A stretch of 64,000 bases of DNA from Chelonoidis abingdonii (lineage: Eukaryota > Chordata > Testudines > Testudinidae). The DNA lies in NCBI RefSeq assembly GCF_003597395.2, contig NC_133770.1, positions 18,153,828 to 18,217,827 on the forward strand. Direction: 5' to 3'. Shown here piece by piece: positions 1 to 11,441 of the stretch (positions are counted from its first letter, which is position 1; every line of letters starts with the position of its first letter). The position numbers and the translations under genes were made by a program. The notes beneath the pieces were generated by a model, which was given only the letters and a program-made list of their open reading frames with translations, made no database searches and was not told where the DNA came from.

Positions 1-91
1 GTTCTGTGGCCTGCTTTGTGCAGGAGGTCAGACTAGATGATCATATTGGTCCCTGCTGACCTACAAGTCTATGAGTCTATGAGTCTATTAA
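1..91 (+). repeat. CR1 LINE 3' end with octamer tail
   Basis: The sequence GACTAGATGATCATATTGG, followed by GTCCCTGCTGACC and then repeated TATGAGTC units, is the characteristic 3' untranslated end of sauropsid CR1 LINEs. The element enters from outside the window, so only its tail is visible. The octamer-repeat tail fixes the plus orientation. Confidence 0.75.
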
Positions 92-1100
92 GTCCCATTC
101 GAAGATAAAACTGCACAGGGTCTGTCTGGGCTTCTATTCTTTTTTTTTTTATGGAGTTCTTTTGACATTAGGGATTTTTGCAGACATGGACTTGGACAGC
201 CTATTTCATATGGTGACGGAATTTGGAATTGGTGGTGATATGGCAAGAGAACGTGTATTAGGTTCAAATTTCCATTATACTAAGTGAGAGCCTCATGGGG
301 CCCATGGAGAAATTCCCTCCATCTATTAGCACTCTGAGCATTCTACTTCACGGGACAGCTATTTGCCTAAATGAAAACCTTCTTGTTCCTATCTGTGCTG
401 TGTTATCATTCACACCCACTAAGAGTCCTAGAGTCTGTTAAATATGTGTTTTAGTCTTGGAGTGAATTGGCACTTTAGTTTTACTATATCCCATGCAGTA
501 ATTAAGGTTAAATCATTGCTAAACTTAATGAGAAACTGAAGTTAACTGGAGTCCAAGGATAAAGGGTTTGGCTTCAAATAAATGGAGGGGATGTGTGTTT
601 GCACATGTGGAGGCAGCAGTGACGCGCAAATGCTCAAGAGCAAAGCACAACTCAAGTATCAGTCAGTCAGCAGAATAAAAACATTTGGACTTCTGGCAAG
701 GACACTTAAAACTTTAATATTAAATCCTTGTGTTTTTTATCTGAAGAAAATGTATTTTAATAGGAAATAACTTAGTTTTACTATACTCAAAAGCTTGTTT
801 CCAGCTTCAGCTGACTCTAGGATCATTTGAAAAAGGGGTTCTGTTGAGTGCTATGGAAAATTTTGGCCTTCATCTGGAACTTGATCATTTATAGGTAGTT
901 TTCCATCTGTACTTCCTAATTCTATGATGCTATTATTCTATGCTTGAAAGTGCAAACACAGGAGTGAAGAATTCAAAGTTCTTACCTCTAGCTTCCAGAC
1001 CCTGTATAACTCCTGTCCTGTCTACATCCCTGCATTCATTTCCTCCTCAGTTTCTTTGTATCCTTCTCCCACACAGTCCTTTGGAACTCTTTCCTACTTC
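92..1100. other. Unassigned AT-rich sequence
   Basis: I see no gene, RNA or repeat that I can name here. Short open frames (582-770, 940-1302) have no recognisable domain and the second runs into the GC-rich repeat that follows. Confidence 0.5.
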
Positions 1101-1785
1101 CAGGGGTGAAAGTAACTTAAAGGAAGTACCGGTACGCTGGAATCCTGAGCAGGGCGTGGCCTCAACCAGAAGAGGTGGGGCCTTTCAAGATTTAAAGGCC
1201 CTGGGGCTCCGGCTCTGGCTTGGAGCTCCAGGACCTTTAAATCACTCTGGAGCTACCAGCTGCAGAGGCGCCTGGGAGCCCCGGGACTCAAGGGTAAATT
1301 AAAGGACCCCGGGCTTAGGCCACCACGGAGCTCCGGGCCCTTTAAATCACTGTGGGAGCCCTACCGCTGCTACCCCATGAGGCAGGACTCTAGAGGAAAT
1401 TTAAAGGGCCTGGGGCTCCAGTCACAGCTGGAGCCCCAGGGCCTTTAAATCTTGAAAGGCTGAGCAGAGGGAGCTGACCTCAGCATGGAGCTCGCAGCCC
1501 CGCCCTCTTACCACGTTTACCACCGGAGCCACGCTGCAGCTGTCAAGGGTCACTGCTGGATGTGCTGAGGCTCCGGGTGAGGGGGGAGCCGAGGATAAGG
1601 GGCAGGAAGTCCCAGGGACAGTCAGGGGATAGGGAGGGGGCAGAGATTGGGGGGGCGGTCAGGGGACAGAGAACGGGGGGGTTGGACCGTGTGCATTCCG
1701 GGGGTCTGTCAGGACTCAGCAGGGGTGGTGGTGGTGGAAAGGGGTCGGGGCAGTCAGGGGACAGAGAGCAGGGGTGGGGTCCAGA
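1101..1785. repeat. hAT-like terminus followed by three tandem GC-rich hairpins
   Basis: The block opens with CAGGGGTGAAAGTAA, a CAG-type terminus of the kind seen on hAT transposons. Three inverted-repeat units follow at 1189-1243, 1296-1348 and 1398-1450. Each runs from a TTTAAAGG-CCTGGGGCTCC arm to its complement GGAGC-CC-CCTTTAAATC. The third is nearly perfect, with arms of about 23 bases around TCACAG. After 1560 the sequence turns into G-rich low-complexity DNA (GGGGACAGAGA repeats) up to the assembly gap. The matching right terminus is not visible and may lie in the gap. Confidence 0.5.
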
Positions 1786-2514
1786 NNNNNNNNNNNNNNN
1801 NNNNNNNNNNNNNNNNNNNNNNNNNNNNNNNNNNNNNNNNNNNNNNNNNNNNNNNNNNNNNNNNNNNNNNNNNNNNNNNNNNNNNNNNNNNNNNNNNNNN
1901 NNNNNNNNNNNNNNNNNNNNNNNNNNNNNNNNNNNNNNNNNNNNNNNNNNNNNNNNNNNNNNNNNNNNNNNNNNNNNNNNNNNNNNNNNNNNNNNNNNNN
2001 NNNNNNNNNNNNNNNNNNNNNNNNNNNNNNNNNNNNNNNNNNNNNNNNNNNNNNNNNNNNNNNNNNNNNNNNNNNNNNNNNNNNNNNNNNNNNNNNNNNN
2101 NNNNNNNNNNNNNNNNNNNNNNNNNNNNNNNNNNNNNNNNNNNNNNNNNNNNNNNNNNNNNNNNNNNNNNNNNNNNNNNNNNNNNNNNNNNNNNNNNNNN
2201 NNNNNNNNNNNNNNNNNNNNNNNNNNNNNNNNNNNNNNNNNNNNNNNNNNNNNNNNNNNNNNNNNNNNNNNNNNNNNNNNNNNNNNNNNNNNNNNNNNNN
2301 NNNNNNNNNNNNNNNNNNNNNNNNNNNNNNNNNNNNNNNNNNNNNNNNNNNNNNNNNNNNNNNNNNNNNNNNNNNNNNNNNNNNNNNNNNNNNNNNNNNN
2401 NNNNNNNNNNNNNNNNNNNNNNNNNNNNNNNNNNNNNNNNNNNNNNNNNNNNNNNNNNNNNNNNNNNNNNNNNNNNNNNNNNNNNNNNNNNNNNNNNNNN
2501 NNNNNNNNNNNNNN
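1786..2514. other. Assembly gap (729 N)
   Basis: A run of N of non-round length, so probably an estimated gap. G-rich low-complexity DNA lies on its left and the first copy of a 760-bp tandem duplication begins at its right edge. Apparent open frames across it are artefacts of the N run. Confidence 0.99.
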
Positions 2515-4034
2515 CTAATGTACATACTCCACGAACCGAGCATATTGGCTTGTTCCAGAATCTGGATGAGCCTATGTGTTGTGGAAAAGAATGCTCAAAA
2601 TGCACATGCATGTGAATGGAAACAGGGTGCTAAAATTAAATTAACCAGGTGTCTAGACTGGGATCAGGACACTCTCAGGGGGGGCACGAGGTTATTACTG
2701 GGGATACGCGAGTGTCAGCCCTCCCACCTCAAACCCACACTTTGCATCCAGCATTTATAATAGTGTAAATAATAAAAAAAAGTGTTTTGTAGTTTATAAG
2801 GCCGGGGGGTCACCACTCAAGGTTTGCTAAATGTGAAAAGGGGGTCACCAGTATAAAAGTTTGAGAACCAACTTTTTGAATTAACTCCTTTGGAGCCTCA
2901 GCGAATGTAAGGGGTGTGTGTCTCCCTTGTAGGTTAGGAAGATATTGCCTTTCTCTTGTGATCCTACTCCACAGTGGCTAATTTTTAAAATGAAGCTACC
3001 CTCCCCGACATGAATCTCTCTATGGCACTGAAATTAAATAGTAGACTATAATTTGCCATTTGAGAAGTGAAAGGGTGGGAGCCCTAATGAAAAAGCTCAT
3101 CAGAGCCCTCAAAATTTAGGAGAGAAAAGCTTGCCCTCCCAAAAGCCTGGCCCTGCCACCGCTATCGACCCCCACACTCCTGACCCCGACCTGCCCGCCG
3201 CCCCCTCAGAATCCCCAACACCAGGCCCCCTTGTCCCCTCACCGTCCCCCAGAGACCCCAACCGCGCCACCACCCTAATGTACATACTCCACGAACCGAG
3301 CATATTGGCTTGTTCCAGAATCTGGATGAGCCTATGTGTTGTGGAAAAGAATGCTCAAAATGCACATGCATGTGAATGGAAACAGGGTGCTAAAATTAAA
3401 TTAACCAGGTGTCTAGACTGGGATCAGGACACTCTCAGGGGGGGCACGAGGTTATTACTGGGGATACGCGAGTGTCAGCCCTCCCACCTCAAACCCACAC
3501 TTTGCATCCAGCATTTATAATAGTGTAAATAATAAAAAAAAGTGTTTTGTAGTTTATAAGGCCGGGGGGTCACCACTCAAGGTTTGCTAAATGTGAAAAG
3601 GGGGTCACCAGTATAAAAGTTTGAGAACCAACTTTTTGAATTAACTCCTTTGGAGCCTCAGCGAATGTAAGGGGTGTGTGTCTCCCTTGTAGGTTAGGAA
3701 GATATTGCCTTTCTCTTGTGATCCTACTCCACAGTGGCTAATTTTTAAAATGAAGCTACCCTCCCCGACATGAATCTCTCTATGGCACTGAAATTAAATA
3801 GTAGACTATAATTTGCCATTTGAGAAGTGAAAGGGTGGGAGCCCTAATGAAAAAGCTCATCAGAGCCCTCAAAATTTAGGAGAGAAAAGCTTGCCCTCCC
3901 AAAAGCCTGGCCCTGCCACCGCTATCGACCCCCACACTCCTGACCCCGACCTGCCCGCCGCCCCCTCAGAATCCCCAACACCAGGCCCCCTTGTCCCCTC
4001 ACCGTCCCCCAGAGACCCCAACCGCGCCACCACC
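2515..4034. repeat. 760-bp unit in two head-to-tail copies with no seen difference
   Basis: Copy 1 is 2515-3274 and copy 2 is 3275-4034; every line I compared between them matches without a difference. The unit contains a hAT MITE remnant at about 2690-2872 (and 3450-3632). That remnant shares the motifs GCATTTATAAT, TTTATAAGG and AAGTTTGAGAA with the complete MITE at 23576-23797. The last 115 bases of the unit are C-rich. No coding potential is apparent. Identical adjacent copies at the edge of a gap suggest either an assembly duplication or a very young tandem duplication. Confidence 0.9.
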
Positions 4035-4417
4035 CCTTTTAATGAGCTTTAGTGCCTTTTAGCACTAGCTGATGCTGAGAACCAGTGATACCTTGTAAAG
4101 AAGTTTTCTCAAAACTGGGTTTGTGCCGAGATGCAAAAGGTTTATTTTTCCCAGGGCTGCCGAGGTCGGGGGGGGCGGGGGACAAGTGGGGCAATTTGCG
4201 CCGGGCCCCGCAGAGGCCCCCACAAGAATATAGTATTGCAATTTCTTTATGGAAGGAGCCCCCAAAATTGCTTTGCCTCAGGCCCCCTGAATCCTCTGGG
4301 TGGCCCTGGTAGGTAGATGGGCTTCAGGTTTATTAGGAACTCGGAAGCTGTTTGGGAAAGGAGGAGCCTATCTATTTAAATCAAAATGGAAACAGATGTA
4401 AAATTAAAAAGGTCACA
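4035..4417. other. Short GC-rich interspersed repeat, unclassified
   Basis: The block 4140-4312 (GGGGCGGGGG, GGGCCCCGCAGAGGCCCCC, then CAGGCCCCCTGAATCCTCTG) has the look of an interspersed repeat, but I cannot name its family or find its ends. The rest shows nothing recognisable. Confidence 0.35.
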
Positions 4418-4757
4418 GTTCTTCTTCAAGTGCTTGCTCATATCGATTCCAATTAGGTGTGCACACGCTGCATGCAAGATCATTGGAAGATTTTTACCCA
4501 AGCAACACTCAGTGTGTCGGCTGAGGCACCCCCTGGAGTGGCGCCCTTATGGCGCCAGATATATGCTCCTGCTGACCCAGCACCCCCTCAGCTCCTTCTT
4601 ACCGCCCGTGACAGTTGTTGGAACTGTGGAGCGTGGCATAGCTGATCTCCACTTCCCTAGCTCTTTGCTTGTTTATACCTGTAGATAGTTGTTATAGTGT
4701 AGTTGTTAGTTTCTAGTTGTAGTTAATAGTAGTTTTTGTAATTAGTGTATATAGTGA

Positions 4758-6480
4758 TTGGAGGTAAGGGGCTTCTCCCCTTCCCTCCTTCCTGGTACTA
4801 GGCCCATGCCTAGGTCTCTGGGCTTCAAACCCTGCTCAGCTTGCTTCAAGCCGATGCCTATGGGAGACCCCCATGACTCCTGTCTGAAGTGCCTGGGGGA
4901 ACCCCATCAGTCAGATAAGTACCGCATTTGTAAGGCATTCAAGCTTTGGACAAAACAGGAGCAGGACTTCTGTTTGAAGCAGCTCCTCATGGAGGCGGCA
5001 CTTAGCCTGGCCCTGCGCCGAGACCCGGCACCATCGGTCTGAAGCGCACCTCTGGCACCAGATCGACCCGGCACAGCAAAGACTTCTGGAACTGGATGTC
5101 TCCGACACCATTACTGGCGCGGCACCGCTCGCTGTCTCTGGGAGCCAGGAAGCAGCACAAGCAACCTGCTGCTCCTGTACAGTTGCTGGCACCGCCTGTG
5201 CCCCCTTTGGAGCAGTGTCCCGTGCCGGACCGCCCCGTGAAGGCTCCAACTCCGGCACTGTCGATTCCGGTGCCACAAGCGTTGTTGAGTCTGGTGCACA
5301 TAAGCTCCCCAGTGCGCACTGTGATTGAGCTCAGTCTGCCTTCCATCCCGGAGACTTTCTCCACTGCTCGAGACCTGATTGCGCTCACCAAGCCGAGACA
5401 GTCACAAACTTCAGTACCGCTGGTTCAGGCTGTTCCATCAATTGGGAAGCCCTCTATGATGTGCCCCCCATCGCAAAGCGAGAAGGGTCGACACCGATCT
5501 CGGTCCCAGTCCAGGTCCCAATCCAGCTTCTGGTCTCTTCCAGGGCACTGCTCGCAGTCCCAGCACCGATCACCATTTCAGGGCCAGTCACGGCACTGCT
5601 CTGCCTCAAGAAGATCTCCTTCCTGATACAATTGGTACCAGTCCAGCTCCCGGCACCGATCCTGGCACCAGTCTCCTCGGAGTCCTTCCCAGTGCTGCTC
5701 CACCCGTAGATCTTCATCCAGGTCCAGATTATCTCCTGGCACCAATACGACTATTGGTCCCGGTCCAGATCATGGTACTGCTCAAGACCACAGCGCCGAT
5801 CTCCATTCCCATGGCGCTGGCCAACAATGCATGACAGCGCAACCCAGCATGAGCAATCGGCTCCACCTTGGCCTTTCCGCCCCAGCTCGAGGTTGTCTGA
5901 AGCAGAGAATGGCTACCGGGTCCATGACCAAGACAAAGACGATGCTAGCCCACGGCACAATGAGGGGCAGGATCCTGCTCAGGAACCCCCACAATGGTCC
6001 TTTTGGACCCCTTGGGCATACCATCAAGCCCAAGGTGTCCCATGGGGAGCTTCTTGTTCTGCCCACTCAGAACATTGGGTCCTTGAGGCCACTGTCAGTC
6101 GTCCCCCATCAGGGGGCTCGGAGGCGACAGCCCTACCCTCAGCTCAGGCCCATGCCCCTAGCATGGAGGACCTAGGGCTTAGGCCCAGGAGTATCCTCCT
6201 CATCCTCCCCTGACGAGGCAGTAGCGGGCATAACATCCTCTGGCCCACCACCTATAGACCTCCGTGTGCACCAAGACTTGCTTCGCAGGGTGGCACAAAA
6301 CATGAACCTCCAGGTGGAGGAGGTCGAGGATCCGGTGGTGGACATTTCAGACAAAACTGACTCAGACTCCAGAGTCTGCGGGATAACTGGGTCATCATGT
6401 GCTTATTGGGCATGCATACCCTGGTGACACAACGTAGGCCCTTCCGACCCCAACCGCAGCGCACCTACTCTAACCCCTGA
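4758..6480 (+). pseudogene. DIRS gag-like protein, broken
   Basis: The gag-like coding region is split over several frames. The first segment (4758-5042) carries a cysteine-rich motif, CSACFKPMPMGDPHDSCLKC, followed by a CLGEPH/C-x-IC pattern like the zinc-binding N terminus of DIRS gag proteins. A long serine/proline/arginine-rich stretch follows (5096-5709), with SRSQSRSQS-like repeats. A further segment reads about 5827-6213. The segment 6230-6350 (PPIDLRVHQDLLRRVAQNMN) is recognisable as conserved gag C-terminal sequence. After VVDISDKTDSDS the expected continuation is missing, so an internal deletion near 6360-6430 is likely. At least three frame changes and one stop separate the pieces. 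Confidence 0.65.
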
Positions 6481-6685
6481 CCGAGACAGGACTTTTCTAG
6501 AAGGCGTGGCTGCGGTGGTAGGAGGAGGCAATCTGGTCCTCAGATAGGCCAGAACCAGCTCCCCGAAAACCATCAGTGGGGCCTAAACAAAACTTTTTTG
6601 AAGGCGTGCCTGAGGGCAGAGCACCAGTCTCCTTACAGGATCCTTCCCCACCTTTCACCAACTGCCTTTCCTATTTCCTCCCTGC

Positions 6686-8140
6686 ATGATCTCGCATAAC
6701 ATTAGACTGCTGGGTCCTACACATGATGGAAAATGGATACCGACTTCAATTTGTTTTGTCCCCACCTTCCCACCCTCCCTCCCCATCTCTCTTCAGGGAC
6801 CCCTCTCACGAGCAACTCCTCCTACAGGAGGTGCAGGCGCTCCTGGCTATCAAAGCTATGGAGGAGGTTCCAGGGGATCTCAGGGGCAGGGGGTTTTACT
6901 CCTGCTACTTCTTAATCCCCAAGGCAAAGAGGGGGTGGCTACAGCCCATCCTGGACCTGCACGGACTCAGCAAATTCATGGTAAGGTTGAAGTTCCGCAT
7001 GGTTTCCCTGGGGACCATTATCCCTTCCCTGGATCCTGGAAACTGGTACACCGCCCTCGACATGAAGGATGCGTACTTCCACATAGTGATCTACCCACCA
7101 CACAGGCGCTTCCTTTGCTTTGTGGTCAGTCAACGAAACTTCCAGTTTACAGTCCTCCCCTTTGGCCTATCCAAGGCACCCAGGGTATTTACAAAGTGTA
7201 TAGCCGTCATAGCTGCCTCACTCCGTCGACATCGGATCCAAGTGTTTCCATACCTTGACAAGTGTCTTCTTCTGGGTCGATCCGAACTCCAGGTGCAATC
7301 CTATGTTTGGTTCACCATGAATTTGTTCAGACAGCTGGGCCTGCTGCTCAATGTCGAAAAGTCCACTTTGCAGCTGACCCAGAAAATAGACTTCATCGGA
7401 GCAGTCCTGGATTCAAATCTCGCCTGGGCATGCCTACTGCATGCCTGCTTCCAGTCCATGGCAAGCATTATCCATGGCCTCCGAAGCTTCCCAACCTCGA
7501 CAGCACACATGTGCCTCGGTCTTGCACCTTCCTGACCAGACATGCCAGACTACGCCTCTGTCCACTTTAGGCCTGGCTCTCATCAGTCTATCATCCAGGT
7601 CAAGACAATCTAGACACAGTGCTCAAGGTACTGATGGAAGTCTTAATCTCCCTGGCTTGGTGGCTGAACCCCAACTTCGTATGTGCGAGGATGCCATTCT
7701 ATGCCCCACAGCCCTCCCTACTCATAACCACAGATGCATCATCTCTGGGCTGGGATGCTCACCTTGTGGACCTTCGCACACAGGGCGTTTGGTCCACACA
7801 AGAGATAACCCTACACATCAACGTATGGGAACTGAGAGCAGTATGCCTTGTGTGTCAGGTCTTCCGTGAACAGCTTCAGGGCCATTGCGTTGCAGTCTGC
7901 ACAGACAACACAACGGCTATGTTTTACATCAACAAGCAAGGGGGAGCGCAATCATCCCCCCTCTGTCAGGAAGCCATTCGCCTGAGGGAATTCTGCAGAG
8001 CCCACTTGATTGACCTGGTGGCATTGTTTCTCTCGGGAGTCCAAAATATCTTGGCAGATCGCCTCAGCAGATCCTTTCTGGCTCACGAGTGGTCGATTCG
8101 CCTGGATGTTATACATTCTGTTTTTCTGGAAGTGGGGGTT
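6686..8140 (+). pseudogene. DIRS reverse transcriptase-RNase H, broken
   Basis: The frame 6723-7535 holds the RT fingers and palm. LDMKDAYFHI (about 7057-7086) is the first catalytic motif; LPFGLSKAP follows. The active-site box reads VFPYLDKCLLL where DIRS RTs have YLDD, so the second catalytic aspartate is replaced by lysine. After a stop at about 7535 and a frame change, RNase H continues from about 7619. It carries ITTDASSLGWDA, VWELRAV, VCTDNTTAMFYIN and LADRLSR, with its acidic residues largely kept. The protein would copy RNA into DNA and remove the RNA strand. Both the lost Asp and the frame breaks make it non-functional. Confidence 0.8.
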
Positions 8141-8510
8141 TCCCCACATAGACCTTTTCGCCTCTCGCGAGAATCAGAAGTGGCAGGTATTCTGCTCTCT
8201 CCAGGAGTGCTCCCTGGGCTCCCTGTCGGACGCCTTCCTGATGCCATGGAAAGACCATCTGCTTTATGCCTTTCCTCCATTCCTGTTGGTCCACAAGGTC
8301 CTTCTCAAATTGCAAAGAGACAAAGCCCACTTAATCTTGGTCGCCCCAGCATGGCCCAGGCAACATTGGTACACCACTCTCCTCAATCTGTTGGTGACCA
8401 CACTGATTCCACTCCCGTTGTGGCTGGACTTGATCACTCAGGAGCACAGCCGACTGTGTCATCTGGACCTGCAATCCCTCCATCTCACAGCATGGATGCT
8501 GCATGGCTAA
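8130..8510 (+). pseudogene. DIRS methyltransferase-like domain
   Basis: Read in a third frame relative to RNase H, this segment contains FPHIDLFASRENQK, DAFLMPWKDHLLYAFPP and LILVAPAWPRQHWYT. These match the Dam-like methyltransferase domain that follows RNase H in DIRS elements. The domain's role in the life cycle is not well understood. It is joined to the RNase H segment only through a frameshift. Confidence 0.65.
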
Positions 8511-8647
8511 CTCAATCTGAGCTACATTGCACCTGCTCAGTGCAATATGTTCTCTTGGGTAGCAGAAAGCCCTCTACTAGGTCCACGTATCTGGCCAAGT
8601 AGAAGCCTTTCTCCTGATGGTGTGCCCTGAGCAATACTGCCTCTCTG

Positions 8648-8935
8648 GTGGTGCCAGTACCTACCATCCTAGATTATCTCTTGTCCTTGAAACAGCAAGG
8701 CCTAGCAGTTTCATCCATCAGAGTACACTTAGCAGCAATTTCGGCCTTCCATCCGGGTGAAAACGGGCGCTCGATTTTCTCCAATCCCATGGTCAGCAGG
8801 TTCCTCAAGGGATTGGAATGTTTGTACCTACAAATTCGGCATCTGGCCCGTATGTGGAACCTCAACCTGGTCCTAGCCAAGCCTAGTGGGATCTCTTGCT
8901 CTCCCTCTCAATCTCCCCTGTCTGCAGCCCCTCCG
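8648..8935 (+). pseudogene. DIRS tyrosine recombinase, N-terminal fragment
   Basis: The frame starting MVPVPTILDYLLSLKQQGLA continues with SSIRVHLAAISAFHP and SRFLKGLECL, resembling the N-terminal core-binding domain of DIRS tyrosine recombinases. The similarity stops near 8900. The catalytic R-H-R-Y half is absent, so the element could not integrate. Confidence 0.6.
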
Positions 8936-9980
8936 TCTGATTCAACAAGCATTAAAATACTAAAGCAAAATCATAGAGAAATTAAAGCATTAAATTCAAA
9001 TAAATGCTTTGATAAAGATGCAATTAAGAAACACTTTCTAATGCTCTTTTTTATGTTTTTCAATGAGCACTAGTGCACTGCTTAAGCCAGTTAAATAAAT
9101 TAAAATATAGAATGGGAAAAGAATAGTTACTGAGATTGAAGGTTGCTTTTGGACCTCCTAAAATTCTGGGTTTTTTATAAAATTTCTGCTTTTCTGGGAT
9201 TAATATGTAATTGGGGGGTCTTTGGACTGATCACATCTGTATTTATTATTACACACGTTTAAAAGGCATCCATCACAGTAGTGTCTGGTGCAGCTTGTGG
9301 CTTAAATTAGGACATTAATATTCCTAATTAGAGCTTGAGTGCAATTCCCATTGACTTCAGTGGGAACTGGATCATCCCTAGAGACACAAACCCCTCACAG
9401 CACCTTTTCTGCCTGAAGCTTTTGGACAGAAAATGGAAAGGAATTTGGCTTGTCCTCTGAGAGCCCACCTCTGGTTAAACATGGCCCTGTTTGTGTATTT
9501 CTGGCAGAGTTGAATTCCAGCAACATAGGTCTGCTAACATAGAATGTCCTGCTTCCAGCTTCATCCAGCATAGCATAGGTTGCACAGCAAGTTGGAGCTG
9601 CACAGAAGATCTGTATGGTGATTTGGGTCTAGGCGTAGAGGCCAAAATCCTAGGCCAGAATGCAGAACCCAAGTGTAATATGCTTGCATTGGCCCAAAGT
9701 GAGGAGCTGCGTTCTGGATTTTCTGTGCCTTCCAGATAGCTTTCACAATTAGTCCCACAGAAAGCCCTTTGCAAGGATCAAACCAGGTACTGAAGACTAT
9801 GGTGAGAGGCATTTCTGCAAGGAAGCATCTTTCAAGCTATAAATGAAAGAATGCAGTTCTGGACTAGAATGCGTTCTGAGAATCTAGGAGCAGTGAATTA
9901 AACATAGAAGTAGCATGGAGGAAGCAGTGGCAAGAGAAAATTCCTAGTCAGGAAAAAAATCCTTTGAACTAGCTTCGAGA
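8936..9980. other. Unassigned sequence
   Basis: Nothing recognisable as a gene. A near-palindromic motif TTCCCATTGACTTCAGTGGG lies at 9345-9364 and recurs in several other places in the window (see findings). Confidence 0.5.
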
Positions 9981-10076
9981 AATTATTACACACATTTATT
10001 ACACTGAGTTTGACTCAGACTTCTCAGAAGGAATGCTAAGGACCTAATTTAAGCCTTACAAATGTGTGTAATAATT
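9981..10076. repeat. Perfect 17-bp inverted repeat around a 62-bp spacer
   Basis: AATTATTACACACATTT at 9981-9997 is exactly complementary to AAATGTGTGTAATAATT at 10060-10076. The 96-bp unit could be a minimal MITE or a foldback structure. I see no clear target-site duplication and no known family match. Confidence 0.6.
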
Positions 10077-10219
10077 ACACTCATATTTGAAAGCCAGGTT
10101 CCCACAATCCTGGAGGAGGGAAGGACTGAGGGAACCTATGTGAACAAAATAGCTAAAAGTTTGGAGAATGTAGATGGGAGTGCAACGTTATTGACATGAA
10201 TAGTGACCTTATAGATCAT

Positions 10220-11441
10220 TGTTGCAATCAAGGTCCTATAGTTGCACCAAATCTTGTTCAAAGGAGGTCAAGTAAGGTGTCTATGGAAAGGTTGTAATTT
10301 GCTTATTATGATTATACTATCTGTATGTGTATATCATTTTTTATTTGAAGTTATGAATATTGGCTATGTATTTGTATCACAATGCATTTGATTCTAAGTA
10401 GCATCAGTAAACCATTTGGTCAGCTTCTTGAGAAAGGACTATTCTGAGTAAGTGCCTAATTAAGAAACACTTAACTGACAATGAACTTTGGGAGACGCCA
10501 ATCCACATCTGAGCTTTCCTGGGAATGTTCGAACTAACATATAAACAATGGCATTGGCCTGCAAAAAGCTGAATCATTCATGGACATGTGATTTGCCCAG
10601 GTGCCTACAAATGCCATCTTGTTGCTATGATTTTGCACAGAGGAACAAAGGGGTTTCCGCCCACAAGAGAGAGAATATAAAAGGCCACTCCATTTTGGTC
10701 TTCAGCTGGCTCAAGAGATGGCCTCTCCACCCCAAAGAAATGCCTGAAAGAAACTGGAATAAAGGTCTGTAACTATGGGAGTGTGAGTGATTGCTTGACC
10801 CAAGCCATAAGCCACAATGTTGGTCTGAAAAGGATTGAGCCCAGACTAGGAAGAAGTCTAGTCTGTGAAAGAAGCTTATTGGGACATCTCTGAGGGTGAG
10901 ATTTACCAGTATTCAGTTTCCTACTGTATTATGCTTAGACTTGAGTGTTTTGTTTTATTTTGCTTGGTAACTTACTTGGTTCTGTCTTACTTGGAACCAC
11001 TTAAATCCTACTTTTTATACTTAATAAAATCACTTTTGCTTATTAATTAACCAAGAGTAAGTAATTAATACCTGGGAGAGCAAACAGCTGTGCATATCTT
11101 TCTATCAGTGTTATAGAGGGCAGACAATTTATAAGTTTATCCTGTATAAGGTTTATACAGAGTAAAATGGATTAATTTGGGGTTTAGGCTCCCAGAAAGA
11201 CTGGGTGCTGGGAAAATCTGTGTTAATTGAGAAGCCCCTGGGCTAAGTGAATCTGAGATTCTGTGAACTGCAGGGAGGCGTGGCCCAATCTCTCAGTCTG
11301 TGCTGCAGACGACTGGTGTGTCCAGCTCAGCAAGAGGGGAGTGGAGGGAAGCCTTCTCTGGCAGGGAGGGTTTGTTCTCAGTGGTATCCCAGCACATCTA
11401 GTGACAGTCCTGAGGGAATTTCTGTGACCCAACCCATCACA
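10220..11441 (+). repeat. ERV-type solo LTR (approximate ends)
   Basis: The block has LTR-like architecture on the plus strand: a start near TGTTGCAATC, a TATA box TATAAAAGG at 10676-10684, a polyadenylation signal AATAAA at 11023-11028 and an end near CCCATCACA. It resembles an abundant ERVL-like turtle LTR from memory of such sequences. No internal retroviral genes are attached. I could not find a matching target-site duplication, so both ends are uncertain. Confidence 0.5.

Larger units (their letters stand above)
4418..8935 (+). mobile_element. DIRS-type tyrosine recombinase retrotransposon, decayed and 3' truncated
   Basis: DIRS elements are retrotransposons that integrate with a tyrosine recombinase instead of a DDE integrase. 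In order this copy shows a 5' untranslated region (4418-4757), a gag-like frame, reverse transcriptase, RNase H, a methyltransferase-like domain and the N-terminal part of a tyrosine recombinase. The order and the RNase H plus methyltransferase pair are diagnostic for DIRS. Reading frames change several times and stops interrupt gag and RT. The recombinase stops before its catalytic half and the expected 3' terminal repeat is missing. The copy is immobile. Confidence 0.85.

Noticed and set aside
1189..1450. CRISPR-like array
   Set aside because: The repeated units are hairpins within a eukaryotic repeat, without unique spacers, and there are no cas genes.
1562..2760. Several open frames of 275-328 codons across the first gap
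   Set aside because: They consist mainly of undefined residues from the N run; the short readable ends are low-complexity or repeat sequence.
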